DNA of 64,000 bases. Source: Edaphobacter paludis (GTDB lineage Bacteria; Acidobacteriota; Terriglobia; Terriglobales; Acidobacteriaceae). Positions 17,022 through 28,024 of this stretch are shown here, piece after piece. The stretch is taken from assembly GCF_039993895.1 (NCBI RefSeq), contig NZ_CP121194.1:3596001-3660000 (forward strand), written 5' to 3'. The notes under the pieces were generated by a model. That model saw nothing but the letters and a program-made list of their open reading frames with translations. It was not told where the DNA came from and searched no databases. Within the stretch, counting starts at the first letter, position 1, and every line of letters starts with the position of its first letter. Position numbers and translations under genes: made by a program.

Positions 17022-18071
17022 CTACCCTGCGAACATTCTCTGCCAGTAAGCCGCCCTGGGCAAAGTTTCCGTCAGGAAAGTCCGAACCCCAGCTTGCGTT
17101 GCAGCCGACTGGATACGCTGTTGAGCTACTCGCGCATCTGCATCGGACCGAAAAAGTCCAAACAGAGCCGAACCCGAACCCGAAAGCGCTGCATATAATG
17201 CAGGAGCCTCAGAATCAGTACCCATCAATAAACGCTTGGTTTCACGCAGGGAGGGATAAGCCGGAAAGACGACCTGTTCAAAGTCGTTTTCAACCCCGGT
17301 GCGGACAAGCGAGAGAAGGGTATTCTCCGCGAGACCGTTCGGCACACCGCTCTGAATTTCTTCAGAGTTCCCCTGTTTTTTCTCAGGATTCAGGCTGCGA
17401 ACGATACCGGAAGTGCCAGGCTCAGCATACAAAGACGCATAAGCGAGACTCAACTCCATAAGTCTATCGGCTTTAGACTCGTCCGTCAATCCACCCGGTC
17501 CCTGCCTTCCATCCCAGTCCCGAAATGCCTGCGGCGTCGAGACTCCCACATTCGGCACCGCCACCAGGCAAGCTATCCGCGGCAGATCCGGCAACGGAAC
17601 CACCTGCTCCCCTCGATTCAGTCCCAAAACCGCCCCACCCAGCAGAAACAGCGGCACGTCCGATCCCACGCCCGCCGCCAACTCCAGCCGCGCGGCTCCC
17701 GGCAACGCAACCCCAAGCTCTCGCTCCAGCCCAATCAGGGCCGCTGCCGCATTCGCACTTCCCGCCCCCATCCCGCCCTGGACCGGCAGGTTCTTCTCAA
17801 TCGACATCTCAACCTCGGCCGTCACCCCCAGCCGCTCCAGGCAGCGTTCCACCATCTTCCAGGCGGTGTTCCGCCCATCCACTGGAACCCGTGCATGGTT
17901 GGTAGTCAGCACCAACCGCGTCTTCGCTGCGCGCCGCGCAGAAACCGTCACCAGGTCATGCAGATCCAGAGTCTGATAGAGCGTAGTCAGCCCATGAAAC
18001 CTATCGGCCCGCACCGGTCCAATCGCCAGCCCCAGATTGATCTTTGAATAAGAACGAACGCGCGTAGCCAT
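17022..18071 (-). CDS. ispE: 4-diphosphocytidyl-2-C-methyl-D-erythritol kinase
   Basis: A GHMP kinase of the non-mevalonate isoprenoid pathway. It has the N-terminal SYSKINLGLAIG-R-DRFHGLTTLYQTL signature, the ATP loop PVQGGMGAGSANAAAAL (~95), and the C-terminal ALSGSGSALFGLF. At 349 residues it is longer than the usual ~285; the extra residues are a low-complexity insertion around 205-260 (PEKKQGNSEEIQSG...). The ATG at 18071 has a GAAGGCG upstream. It lies just upstream of tRNA-Gln and prs in the same direction. Confidence 0.93.
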   Translation of the reverse strand: MATRVRSYSKINLGLAIGPVRADRFHGLTTLYQTLDLHDLVTVSARRAAKTRLVLTTNHARVPVDGRNTAWKMVERCLERLGVTAEVEMSIEKNLPVQGGMGAGSANAAAALIGLERELGVALPGAARLELAAGVGSDVPLFLLGGAVLGLNRGEQVVPLPDLPRIACLVAVPNVGVSTPQAFRDWDGRQGPGGLTDESKADRLMELSLAYASLYAEPGTSGIVRSLNPEKKQGNSEEIQSGVPNGLAENTLLSLVRTGVENDFEQVVFPAYPSLRETKRLLMGTDSEAPALYAALSGSGSALFGLFRSDADARVAQQRIQSAATQAGVRTFLTETLPRAAYWQRMFAG

Positions 18072-18095
18072 CGCCTTCGATTCTAACCGCGCAAT

Positions 18096-18662
18096 CTATT
18101 TGATCTCCGTAGCTGTCAGTTCCAGCTGCAACGTCCGCTTCGAAGTAACCTCGTCGGACGAGAACAGCACCGTCGGCTTTCCCAACACCACTAGCACTTG
18201 AGAGTTCCACTTGTTTTGCTGAATCATCGGCATCCCACGTGCTTCCACTGTTCCCTGCATCTTCGAATCGCTAACGCTGCTGATATCCGCGCTCACTTCC
18301 ATTCCCAGCCTTCCATCCAGATCCATCACGCTTTTGCAGTCGATATTCACCCCCACATCGATGTAGGTCGCTTTACCTGGTTCGATCTCTATTGGAACCC
18401 TCGTTCCGTTTCGTATGGAACGGGTGTTGAAGTTCATGCTTTGGTGCTCCACGGTCCCGATATTCATTGCGTAGTCCCGACTGTTGATCACCTTTCCAGC
18501 CTCAAGCTCCTTCACGACAAATGCCAAATGATAGTAATGAGGCACGAACGGCGCAGCCTGTTTGGCCGAATTCAGCGTCTCCTGCCCAAAGGCCGTGGCC
18601 GACACGCAACCCAGCAGAGCGATTGCAACCAAACATCCCGAAAAAAATCCCGCTTTCTTCAT
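18096..18662 (-). CDS. Exported hypothetical protein linked to an ECF sigma module
   Basis: The 188-residue product has an N-terminal signal peptide ending near AFGQE. The rest is a beta-rich domain (SRDYAMNIGTVEHQSMNFNTRSIRNGTRVPI...), and its C-terminal NSQVLVVLGKPTVLFSSDEV is reminiscent of secretin-associated or outer-membrane beta proteins. I do not recognise a named family. I start it at the second ATG (18662), 6 bases after AGGAG, since the first ATG abuts that site. It follows the anti-sigma-like gene with a 12-base gap, so it is probably the third gene of that operon and may be part of its signal pathway. Confidence 0.7.
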   Translation of the reverse strand: MKKAGFFSGCLVAIALLGCVSATAFGQETLNSAKQAAPFVPHYYHLAFVVKELEAGKVINSRDYAMNIGTVEHQSMNFNTRSIRNGTRVPIEIEPGKATYIDVGVNIDCKSVMDLDGRLGMEVSADISSVSDSKMQGTVEARGMPMIQQNKWNSQVLVVLGKPTVLFSSDEVTSKRTLQLELTATEIK

Positions 18663-18674
18663 TTTCATCTCCTT

Positions 18675-19271
18675 TTATCGACCCTGCGCTTCTTTTGCCC
18701 GCGGATCCTGTACCGGATACAGCGGGGCAATCTCAATCTTCGCGATCACAATCGGCTCAATATTTAATGCCGCAGGCGGCTTGCGCTCGGCCGCAGAATC
18801 CGCTAATCCCGGCACAATCTCTCCCGGATGCCGCTGGGACACCTCCGCTAACTCCCGCACCGGCTCCGCCACTACGCTCGGCGTCGGAAACACATCCAGC
18901 TTGGGGAAGGATTTTTCCTCATACACAACCCTGGTGTTTTCATGTCGAACCGAAGTCTTTGCCTCGGCAACTCTTCGTGGCTGGGTTCTTACCGGCTCCG
19001 CAGCCGCTCTCTCAGGCGACATCGAACCAGAGACCGCGGGTACTTCTTTCATGTGCCGGACTGGGGACACGCTCCTCGGCCAAACCAAAAGTGCAACAAC
19101 ACACACTGGCAAAGCCGCCGCAATCATTCCCCAAGTCACAAGCCTCCAGACAGGCCGTCGCTGCCCGTCGGTGCGAACCCGAGCCATCACCCGCGCTTCC
19201 AATCCCGTACGCGGCTGCGCGGAGGCATCCTCTCGCAAAACTCCATCCAGCAGTTCATCGAAGTCCTTCAT
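18675..19271 (-). CDS. Single-pass membrane protein, probable anti-sigma factor
   Basis: This 198-residue protein has a cytoplasmic N-terminus (~1-40, MKDFDELLDGVLREDASAQP), one membrane helix (~45-65, LVTWGMIAAALPVCVVALLVW) and a ~130-residue periplasmic part rich in Pro, Val and Glu. It overlaps the upstream ECF sigma gene by 4 bases (ATGA), the usual coupling of a sigma factor and its anti-sigma. It lacks the His-x3-Cys-x2-Cys zinc motif of ZAS anti-sigmas, so the assignment is from topology and position. Confidence 0.65.
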   Translation of the reverse strand: MKDFDELLDGVLREDASAQPRTGLEARVMARVRTDGQRRPVWRLVTWGMIAAALPVCVVALLVWPRSVSPVRHMKEVPAVSGSMSPERAAAEPVRTQPRRVAEAKTSVRHENTRVVYEEKSFPKLDVFPTPSVVAEPVRELAEVSQRHPGEIVPGLADSAAERKPPAALNIEPIVIAKIEIAPLYPVQDPRAKEAQGR

Positions 19272-19888
19272 CGCCGCACCTCCATCCCCGCAAACCTCTT
19301 CTTCAACTCCGCCCTTGCCCGCATCACTCGCGTCCGTACCGTTCCTTCGGGAATCCCCATCACCGCCGCAACTTCACGCGACGTCATCTCCTCCATCGCG
19401 CTGAGCATCAGCGGCTGCCGCAACTCCTCCGGCAAGCCATCGATCAGGCGCCTGAGCAGAACCCGCTCGTCGTCGTCCGCCGTATGACTCTCCGGCGATG
19501 CCCCACCAGCAGCCAGCTCCATTCCGGCGACATCGTCCATCCGGTCGACGGCCCTGGGAGCTCGATCGAGGGCCACCCGCCAAACCGTCCGCGCCAGAAA
19601 TGCCTTTTCATCCTCTATCCGCCGCCAGGCCTCGCCCCGATACAGTTTCAGAAAAGCCTCCTGCACCGCGTCTTCGGCATCCTGCACATTCCGCAACACT
19701 CCATAAGCCACGCGAAACATGAACCGCGCCTGGCGTTCGACGATCCCCGAAAACTCCTGCTCCCGCTCCAGCGGATCATCCCGACGCAAGCTCTCGCGCC
19801 CCCTGACTTCAAGCTCCGTCCATACCGCCGGCAAGTCCATCCATCCTCGCAACGCAGCAGCCTGCCGCGTTAAATCGCTCGCCTTCAT
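19268..19888 (-). CDS. ECF-type RNA polymerase sigma factor
   Basis: The 206-residue protein has sigma region 2 (EFSGIVERQARFMFRVAYGVLRNVQDAEDAVQEAFLKLYRG) and region 4 (LPEELRQPLMLSAMEEMTSREVAAVMGIPEGTVRTRVMRARAELKKRF). No region 3 is present, as expected of the ECF group. It overlaps the anti-sigma-like gene. The ATG at 19888 has no clear ribosome-binding site; an in-frame ATG at 19840 has GAGGA just upstream and still keeps region 2 intact, so the true start may be there. Confidence 0.93.
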   Translation of the reverse strand: MKASDLTRQAAALRGWMDLPAVWTELEVRGRESLRRDDPLEREQEFSGIVERQARFMFRVAYGVLRNVQDAEDAVQEAFLKLYRGEAWRRIEDEKAFLARTVWRVALDRAPRAVDRMDDVAGMELAAGGASPESHTADDDERVLLRRLIDGLPEELRQPLMLSAMEEMTSREVAAVMGIPEGTVRTRVMRARAELKKRFAGMEVRR

Positions 19889-20144
19889 ACCCTAAGACCG
19901 GCGTCAAACAAAAACTGTTCATCTTTATTTCAATTTCATTCAAGGCTGACGTTCAGAATCGACGATTCGCCGTCCCGATCAGATTGGGGAAGCTGCGAGC
20001 ACAATGCACGGCTTCTTCTCCGGCTCCGCTCAGGGTCAGAATGGTATCGGCAGTCTGCCTTGGGCGATGACAGCGGCGAGCCCAATAGGAGGGTCGTGCT
20101 CAGGGTATGAACCGTGACATCTGGCTGGCATTCGTGCTGAATGA

Positions 20145-23138
20145 CTACTGGGAAGCTGGCGGGTAGGGTTGCTCCGCCCATGGCAGAAACAGAGAGAAGA
20201 TGGTCCCGTGGTGGATAGGGTGCTGAGTGCTGCGGAAGGAGAGGCGGCCCTGGTGCCGTTCCACAATTCCGGCGGATATCCAGAGGCCGAGGCCGGTTCC
20301 GTTAAGGTCTTTGGTAGTGTAAAAGGGCTCGAAGAGCCGGGCCCGCACTTCGGGTGACATTCCGTGTCCAGTGTCGGCAATGGTGATGCGGATGCCCGGG
20401 CGGCCCTTTAGATATCCATCGGATTTGCCGGTTGTGTCGTGGGCCCGAATGATGAGACGGCCACCCTGGCGCATCGCATCGATGGCATTCGCGATGAGGT
20501 TGTTGAGGACCTGACGAATGTCGTTTTCAAAACAGAGGATACGTGTTTGGGTCGTATAGGTGGTCTCGACCCTGATGTTGGAGTTGGCAAGACGGCCTTG
20601 ATAGAGATTGAGAACGGCGTCCACCAGATCGGCCGCCGTGACGTTGGAGGCACGGACCGCTTGGCGATGAAAGCGGAGCGTCTGCGTGGCAATCTGGCAG
20701 ACGCGTGAGAGTTCGCTCTGCGCCGTCTGAACATAGGCGCGCGCGCCGGGAGGCAGGTCGTCAGACAGGGCGATCAGATAGAGGAGATTGGTAATGGCTT
20801 CGAGTGGGTTATTGATCTCGTGTGAGATGGAGCTCGCGAGGCGTCCGACGGCGGCGAGCTTCTCGCTTTGAATGAGAGCATTTTCCGCCTTCTTTTGATG
20901 AGTGATTTCGAGTGAGACCGCAGCGATCGCTTCGACTTCGCCGTAAGGGTTATAAATGGGGGAATAGTTGACGTTCCAGAAGCGATGTACCCCGGGTCGA
21001 GTAGGAAGTTCACCTTCGAGCAGTACGTCTTTAATAGTTTGGCCGCGGGCAACCTGTTCGAACATCTCCCTGAGACCGTCAATTGGGGCGATCTCCGTGA
21101 GGGTGCGGCCAAGTATCTGCTCCTTTGGCAGCCCGACGATTTCTGCCTGTCTTTCGTTGAGACGCAAATAGCGGAACTCGACCGGATCGAAGAGCGCCAA
21201 ACCGACGGGAGCTGTTTCATAGACGGTCTCCAGTTCGGCGCGCTGGCGCTCAGTCTCAATCTGCTTCTGGAGCAGTGTCTCAGCAAAGGTCTTCCGATCA
21301 TCTATGTCAATAGCGACGCCGAGCCAGTGGAGGATGGCGCCGGACGGATCCCGTACCGGTTGAGCGCGGATCCACCACCAGCGCGGCTGACCGTCGCGGG
21401 CACGGATCAGGCGCGCTTCGATATCGTATTCAACACCGGTCGAGATGGAGTGGGCCCACGTGTCAAGGACGCGATCGCGGTCGGCGGGATGAAAGGCTGT
21501 AATCCAGCGGTCGCGATCGGCGGTGGTGAAGCCGAGATAATCGCTGAAGCCCTGGTTGGCATAAGTGATCCTGCCATCAGGGTCGCCCATCCAAATAGCC
21601 TGGGGGTTGAGGTCCGCGAGGACACGGTAGCGGGCTTCGCTGGTGCCAAGAGCTTCAACCGTGAGCCGGTAATCGTGGATATCGATACAGACACCCAGCC
21701 AGCGAACGCCATGTTCGGGATGATCAGGAACCGGGAGAGCGCGGCAGAGAAACCATCGGTACTCTCCGTCGGACGCCCGTCTCAGGCGGAGATGAATGTC
21801 CATCATCTCGCCGCTGCCGTGGATACGGTTCCAGGTTGTGAGCAGCAGAGATTGGTCGTCGGGGTGGATCGCTGTGAGCCAATCGACGCCCGTGGCCTGG
21901 TCGAGCGAAAGACCGAGGTAGTCGAGAAGGCGTTGGTTAGCATAAGTTACGCCGGAGCTGTCGGACGTCATCCAGATCATCTGCGGATTAAGTTCGGTGA
22001 GCAGGCGATAGCGGGCTTCGCTCTCGCGCAAGGCAGCCTCATCGTGGCGCTGCTGCGTGATATCGCGAAAAAAAACAATGATGCCGTCATCGGATGGTAG
22101 CGACAGGATGTTGAACCATCGATTGAGCGGGTCGGGATAGAAGGCCTCAAACGTACTAGGCACGCGTTCGCTCATGGTGCGTTCGTAGTTAACGTGGAAG
22201 TCAGTATCGATCGCCGCGGGAAACTCTTCCCAGATGTTTTTGCCGACCAGATCTCCATTGGGAGCGAGTATCTGGTTAGCCCGGTTGTTGGCGAAGGTAA
22301 AGCGCCAGTCGCGGTTGACTGCGAAGATGGCGTCGGTCGTGACCTCAAAGACCTGATCGAGTTGACGAGCCGCCTCTTCGCTCCGCTGCTCAGCGAGTTT
22401 GCGAAGTGTCACATCATTGAAGAAAATGATGATGCCATCTTCGTAGGGTCTGGCGAAGGCGCGATACCAGGCATTGAGGGGCTCAGGATAAAAGGCCTCG
22501 AACTCAGTCGGAATGCGCTGCTCCATCGTCTTGCGATAGTTTGAGTTGAATGGCTCCAGCGCGTTATGCGGAAATAAACGCCACAGGTTTTCACCGATCA
22601 GCGGGCCGGATGCGAGCATATCGATTGCCCGCCAGTTGGCAAAGGTGAAATCCCAGTTCTTATCCAGACAGAGGATCGCGTCAGGAGTGGCATCGAAGGC
22701 CTGCTGCAGCCGTTTGGTCGCGATGTCGCGATTCTGTTCCACCAGCTTTGCAGCGGAGATGTCCTTATAGAAGACAGCAATCCCCTCGTCGCATGGAGTG
22801 ACAAGGACATCCATCCATATGCTCAGCGCCGCGTGGAAGATTTCGAACTGCCGAGGAATCCGGTCCTGCATCGTCGCCACAAAGTTTTCTTCGACGAGAG
22901 TGCCGCGCATCATCGGGCGCAAGTCCCAGTAGCTTTCTCCCATGGTGCCGGGCCCAAGCCGGCTGATACGAACCGCCTGCGGATTCGCGTAAAGGATGCG
23001 GAAATCAAGATCAAGCGCAAGAATGGCGTCTGACGAAGCATCGAGAATCGCTGCAAGGTTCAAGTCAGACACGCCGAATGAAGCTGCTGGGGCAGACTTT
23101 CTGGGTGACGCCGTATTCAATGAAGGCGTTTGCGGCAT
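20145..23138 (-). CDS. Soluble hybrid-free histidine kinase with six PAS domains
   Basis: This 997-residue protein has no membrane segments. Six PAS-type repeats follow one another (~25-140, 150-265, 275-385, 395-510, 520-640, 650-765). The first three share a DAILALDLDF/DAILCLDKNW/DAIFAVNRDW core; the fourth and fifth are PAS_3/PAC-like (IHPDD, FHPAD). The kinase core has HisKA (SISHEINNPLEAITNLLYL, His ~805) and a HATPase (NLIANAIDAM, DTGHGMS, FEPFYTTK, GTGLGLWI). It would phosphorylate a response regulator, but none is adjacent. No ribosome-binding site is clear; the palindrome CTCAGT-CT-ACTGAG lies 8 bases upstream of the ATG. Confidence 0.9.
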   Translation of the reverse strand: MPQTPSLNTASPRKSAPAASFGVSDLNLAAILDASSDAILALDLDFRILYANPQAVRISRLGPGTMGESYWDLRPMMRGTLVEENFVATMQDRIPRQFEIFHAALSIWMDVLVTPCDEGIAVFYKDISAAKLVEQNRDIATKRLQQAFDATPDAILCLDKNWDFTFANWRAIDMLASGPLIGENLWRLFPHNALEPFNSNYRKTMEQRIPTEFEAFYPEPLNAWYRAFARPYEDGIIIFFNDVTLRKLAEQRSEEAARQLDQVFEVTTDAIFAVNRDWRFTFANNRANQILAPNGDLVGKNIWEEFPAAIDTDFHVNYERTMSERVPSTFEAFYPDPLNRWFNILSLPSDDGIIVFFRDITQQRHDEAALRESEARYRLLTELNPQMIWMTSDSSGVTYANQRLLDYLGLSLDQATGVDWLTAIHPDDQSLLLTTWNRIHGSGEMMDIHLRLRRASDGEYRWFLCRALPVPDHPEHGVRWLGVCIDIHDYRLTVEALGTSEARYRVLADLNPQAIWMGDPDGRITYANQGFSDYLGFTTADRDRWITAFHPADRDRVLDTWAHSISTGVEYDIEARLIRARDGQPRWWWIRAQPVRDPSGAILHWLGVAIDIDDRKTFAETLLQKQIETERQRAELETVYETAPVGLALFDPVEFRYLRLNERQAEIVGLPKEQILGRTLTEIAPIDGLREMFEQVARGQTIKDVLLEGELPTRPGVHRFWNVNYSPIYNPYGEVEAIAAVSLEITHQKKAENALIQSEKLAAVGRLASSISHEINNPLEAITNLLYLIALSDDLPPGARAYVQTAQSELSRVCQIATQTLRFHRQAVRASNVTAADLVDAVLNLYQGRLANSNIRVETTYTTQTRILCFENDIRQVLNNLIANAIDAMRQGGRLIIRAHDTTGKSDGYLKGRPGIRITIADTGHGMSPEVRARLFEPFYTTKDLNGTGLGLWISAGIVERHQGRLSFRSTQHPIHHGTIFSLFLPWAEQPYPPASQ

Positions 23139-23160
23139 AACATGTCTCAGTCTACTGAGA

Positions 23161-23874
23161 TTACCCTACGAGTTGGGCGGGGGGAAGAGTGTCGTCAGGA
23201 TGGAGGGATTCCAGATGAGCGATGCGCTTTTCAAGCGCCATGACGGTAGATCGCATAACGATAAGTTCCTCCTGCAGATTGACGAGCAGTTCTCGCGATG
23301 AGCTTGTGTTGGCGCTCAGATTCGGGAGAGGCTGCGACGGGGTTAACAAAGCATTCGCACCGCCCAGCAGATGCATGTAGCGGGACTCGCGCGAACCGGG
23401 TTGCCTGGGCAGAATGACGGCAAGTGGGCCGGTTGCGTCGGGCGTTTCCGCGCTGTCATCCGGCTGCGGACGGGAGGCGAGCCGCTCGAGAGTGCTGTTA
23501 ACGGCGGCGATGTCGTCGAAGGTGTACAGGCGGTCGGCGCGGCTGCGTAGTTCGCCTGGTGTCTGCGGGCCGCGCAGCATGAGCAGGCAGAGGACGGCAG
23601 TCTCGTCGCGACGAAGATTCAGGACCGTGCGAATGCGGTGCTCATACTTGGGCACACGGCTGTCGTAGACGGGCGCCGTGAGCTTAAGATCTTCGAGCGA
23701 ATGGATGGCCTGGCGGACCTCGTCCTCCGTCAGAGTGAGCACAGGATCGCGGCTGGATCGCTGATTGCACGCATTGACCAGAGCATTGAGCGAAAGCGGA
23801 TAACTTTCCGGCGTGGCAATCTCTTTTTCGATAAGCGAACCGAGCACACGGAGCTGAATGGGATCGAGCGTCAT
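23161..23874 (-). CDS. YceH/DUF480 family protein
   Basis: The 237-residue protein starts MTLDPIQLRVLGSLIEKEIATPESYPLSLNALVNACNQRSSRDPV, the diagnostic N-terminus of the YceH/DUF480 family, a tandem winged-helix fold of unknown function. The second half has VLCLLMLRGPQTPGELRSR. A ~30-residue C-terminal heptad-like region (LQEELIVMRSTVMALEKRIAHLE) suggests coiled-coil dimerisation. It is upstream of the PAS kinase gene with a 22-base gap, so the two may be co-transcribed. Confidence 0.9.
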   Translation of the reverse strand: MTLDPIQLRVLGSLIEKEIATPESYPLSLNALVNACNQRSSRDPVLTLTEDEVRQAIHSLEDLKLTAPVYDSRVPKYEHRIRTVLNLRRDETAVLCLLMLRGPQTPGELRSRADRLYTFDDIAAVNSTLERLASRPQPDDSAETPDATGPLAVILPRQPGSRESRYMHLLGGANALLTPSQPLPNLSANTSSSRELLVNLQEELIVMRSTVMALEKRIAHLESLHPDDTLPPAQLVG

Positions 23875-24094
23875 TACTCTATGGTGACATAACGGTTATA
23901 GGGCCGAAGAGGTCGAACCTCACGGAGCGGGAGGAGTGCCTTCCGGGGAACTATGACGGAAAAGTTACACGCACAGGGGGCGTATAGGTATCGGGCCACA
24001 TTTGTGGCGGGTAGAATGGTAATTAGTGAATGGCGTTCAGTGAAACTCATTAGCGAGGGCCATTTTACCCAATCAAACCCCAGGAGATGTGCGG

Positions 24095-24745
24095 ATGAAG
24101 CTTCGTTTTGACAGATGGGTGATGATCGCGATTGTCGCGGCAATGGTGTTCGCGCTGAGTGAACCAGCCAAGGCAGGCGAGATAGCTGAGACGTCCAGCC
24201 CGAGCCTGAGCACAGGCCCTGCTTACTCGCTGCATCTCTATCATCTGCATACCGGCGAAAGCCTCGACGTGGTCTACCGCGTAGGCGATACCTACATTCC
24301 GGCGGCGCTCGATGAGTTGAATCACTTTTTGCGCGACCATCGTACGGAGACGGTGAAGGCATACGATCCAAAGGAATTCGACCTGCTTCATGCACTCATG
24401 GCGAAGCTCGGACGGCCTGACGGTGTGATCGATATCGTCTGCGGCTACCGCACGCCGTGGAGCAATCACTTCTTGAGAACACGCGCTGCCAGCACTGGCG
24501 TGGCCGAGCACAGCCAGCACATGCAGGCGAAGGCAATCGACATTCGCGTGCCTGGCGTATCTACCTTGAAGCTGCGGAATACGGCTTTGAGCTTGAATGA
24601 AGGTGGAGTGGGCTACTACCCGGTGTCGCAGTTTGTGCATGTAGATGTAGGGCCGGTGCGGGAGTGGTCGTATGGCCGCGTGCACTCACGCCGGATCCGA
24701 TCTCATACTCATACGCGCGCCCGAATGCGGGCTGTCGGCGAGTAA
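24095..24745 (+). CDS. YcbK-like (DUF882/M15) murein peptidase, exported
   Basis: This 216-residue protein has a signal peptide (WVMIAIVAAMVFALSEPAKAG) and a zinc peptidase domain of the M15/DUF882 group. The metal motifs are visible: H and D in AEHSQHMQAKAIDIRV and the downstream FVHVDVGPVREW. Such enzymes act on peptidoglycan cross-links or stem peptides in the periplasm. I start it at the ATG at 24095, 8 bases after AGGAG; a GTG at 24089 is too close to that site. The C-terminus is a short Arg/His-rich tail. It appears monocistronic. Confidence 0.85.
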   Translation: MKLRFDRWVMIAIVAAMVFALSEPAKAGEIAETSSPSLSTGPAYSLHLYHLHTGESLDVVYRVGDTYIPAALDELNHFLRDHRTETVKAYDPKEFDLLHALMAKLGRPDGVIDIVCGYRTPWSNHFLRTRAASTGVAEHSQHMQAKAIDIRVPGVSTLKLRNTALSLNEGGVGYYPVSQFVHVDVGPVREWSYGRVHSRRIRSHTHTRARMRAVGE

Positions 24746-24780
24746 GACGATTGCTTATCTGGGTCTGTGAGTAACGGATT

Positions 24781-25473
24781 CTATATGAGTTTTGCGCCCT
24801 TCTGTATGTTGTGTCGCATACACAAAAGCTGAATATTCTTTTCGGAATCCGAAGTCCCACCTTTTGAATAAGGCAATATGTGATCAAAGTGAAGGTTTTG
24901 GGTTGAACCACAGGAAACGCAAGCACCCTTATCCCTTCGCCATACCGCCACTTTTACGTGAGATGGAATGAGCCTGCGCTGCTCAATTTGTCGCTGCTCT
25001 ACTGATCCAAAAGACTCTTCGTCTGGAATTGAATCGAGCTTGAATTTGAAGACTCGCCGATTTCCACTAGTCTCGGTCCAACTATCTACAAGTGCAAATA
25101 ACCCGTTATAAGACCAAATACCGTCCTTAATCTTTTCGTAAACACGCACTCTGGCGGCTGGCTTCTCGTTGCGAATATAGGATTGCGCAGCCTGATGAAA
25201 ATGTCCATTTTGAGTTGGCCTACCCGATTTTGATGCTAGTGGCTGATCAACCTGCTTCGGATACGGAGTTTGAGATGTCTTCGGTTCATCGTGCCCTTCA
25301 TAGATCAGCACGGTGCCATTCTCTTCGAGAATGTCATCGTATGGCGCTCCCGGCCGATGTGAAGATAAAACAATTGAATGCGTTTCCGCAGCGTTGAAGT
25401 TCATCCCTCGTTGAAGGGATAGACCCTCGCGTGCGCACATTTCCATATACGTGATGATTTCATTCGATTGCAT
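24781..25473 (-). CDS. SRA-like plus HNH nuclease, candidate modification-dependent restriction enzyme
   Basis: The 230-residue protein has two parts. Residues ~22-155 resemble an SRA/YDG modified-base reader: ETHSIVLSSHRPGAPYDD, then GTVLIYEGHDEP, and later AARVRVYEKIKDGIWSYNG with VFKFKLDSI match the order and spacing of that domain. Residues ~170-230 are an HNH nuclease with CVSCGSTQNLHFDHILPYSKGG and a following N-x-Q-LLCMRHN. SRA-HNH fusions cut DNA holding 5-methyl- or hydroxymethylcytosine. No methyltransferase partner is adjacent. The gene is visibly more AT-rich than its neighbours, which suggests it was acquired. Confidence 0.75.
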   Translation of the reverse strand: MQSNEIITYMEMCAREGLSLQRGMNFNAAETHSIVLSSHRPGAPYDDILEENGTVLIYEGHDEPKTSQTPYPKQVDQPLASKSGRPTQNGHFHQAAQSYIRNEKPAARVRVYEKIKDGIWSYNGLFALVDSWTETSGNRRVFKFKLDSIPDEESFGSVEQRQIEQRRLIPSHVKVAVWRRDKGACVSCGSTQNLHFDHILPYSKGGTSDSEKNIQLLCMRHNIQKGAKLI

Positions 25474-25489
25474 AATTAGTTATGCCCCC

Positions 25490-25527
25490 AATAATAAAGG
25501 CCGCCTCGTCAGGCGGCCTTTATTATT
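25490..25527 (-). terminator. Strong hairpin terminator after the radical SAM gene
   Basis: A perfect 17-bp inverted repeat (25490-25506 and 25511-25527) has a 4-base loop and a GC-rich core flanked by A/T runs, so it can work in both directions. It follows the radical SAM stop codon by 22 bases on the minus strand and separates that gene from the SRA-HNH gene. Confidence 0.9.
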
Positions 25528-25549
25528 CGCTTAGCTACTGCTTTTATTA

Positions 25550-27667
<2,118 letters not shown>

Positions 27668-28024
27668 TATCTGTCTCCTGACAGTGCGGCCTGAAGCGGA
27701 AATTGTGCGTCGCTTCTTCCGGCGTATTCAACTCTTATGTCTTTCAACATAATCGACTCTTCTTTGGATGAGGAAGTACACATCCAGGTGCCTCGGTTGT
27801 GCCTTTTTCCTAACGGGCACAATAGGTTACGACGCTTTCAAGCGTACGGGTTTGTCTGCCGACTTTGAACATTTGTGCGTCGATTGGCGAGAATTTACAT
27901 TGAATGGCGAATTTCAGCAGTGGGATCAAGCTCTAAAATCGAGAGAGACGATTCGCCTCCGTAAATTGATGTACCGTGGGCGGGCAATGCGTGAAATAAA
28001 ATATTCAGTAACCAGGAATTGGGG
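27668..28024. other. Divergent intergenic region between the radical SAM and MFS genes
   Basis: About 357 bases without a convincing gene, holding the promoters of two divergent genes. CTGTC-TCCT-GACAG at 27671-27684 forms a small hairpin whose loop is the radical SAM gene's ribosome-binding site on the minus strand. A 7-bp inverted repeat (TTGTGCC at 27797-27803, GGCACAA at 27816-27822) could be an operator. A short open frame at 27768-28028 has no family resemblance and I do not call it. Confidence 0.5.

Noticed and set aside
19936..20181. Open frame between the PAS kinase and the sigma factor
   Set aside because: No ribosome-binding site and it overlaps the kinase gene; composition is non-coding-like.
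24781..25528. SRA-HNH gene as a group II intron or insertion sequence
   Set aside because: No reverse transcriptase, ribozyme domains or target-site repeats; the flanking 17-bp inverted repeat is a terminator.
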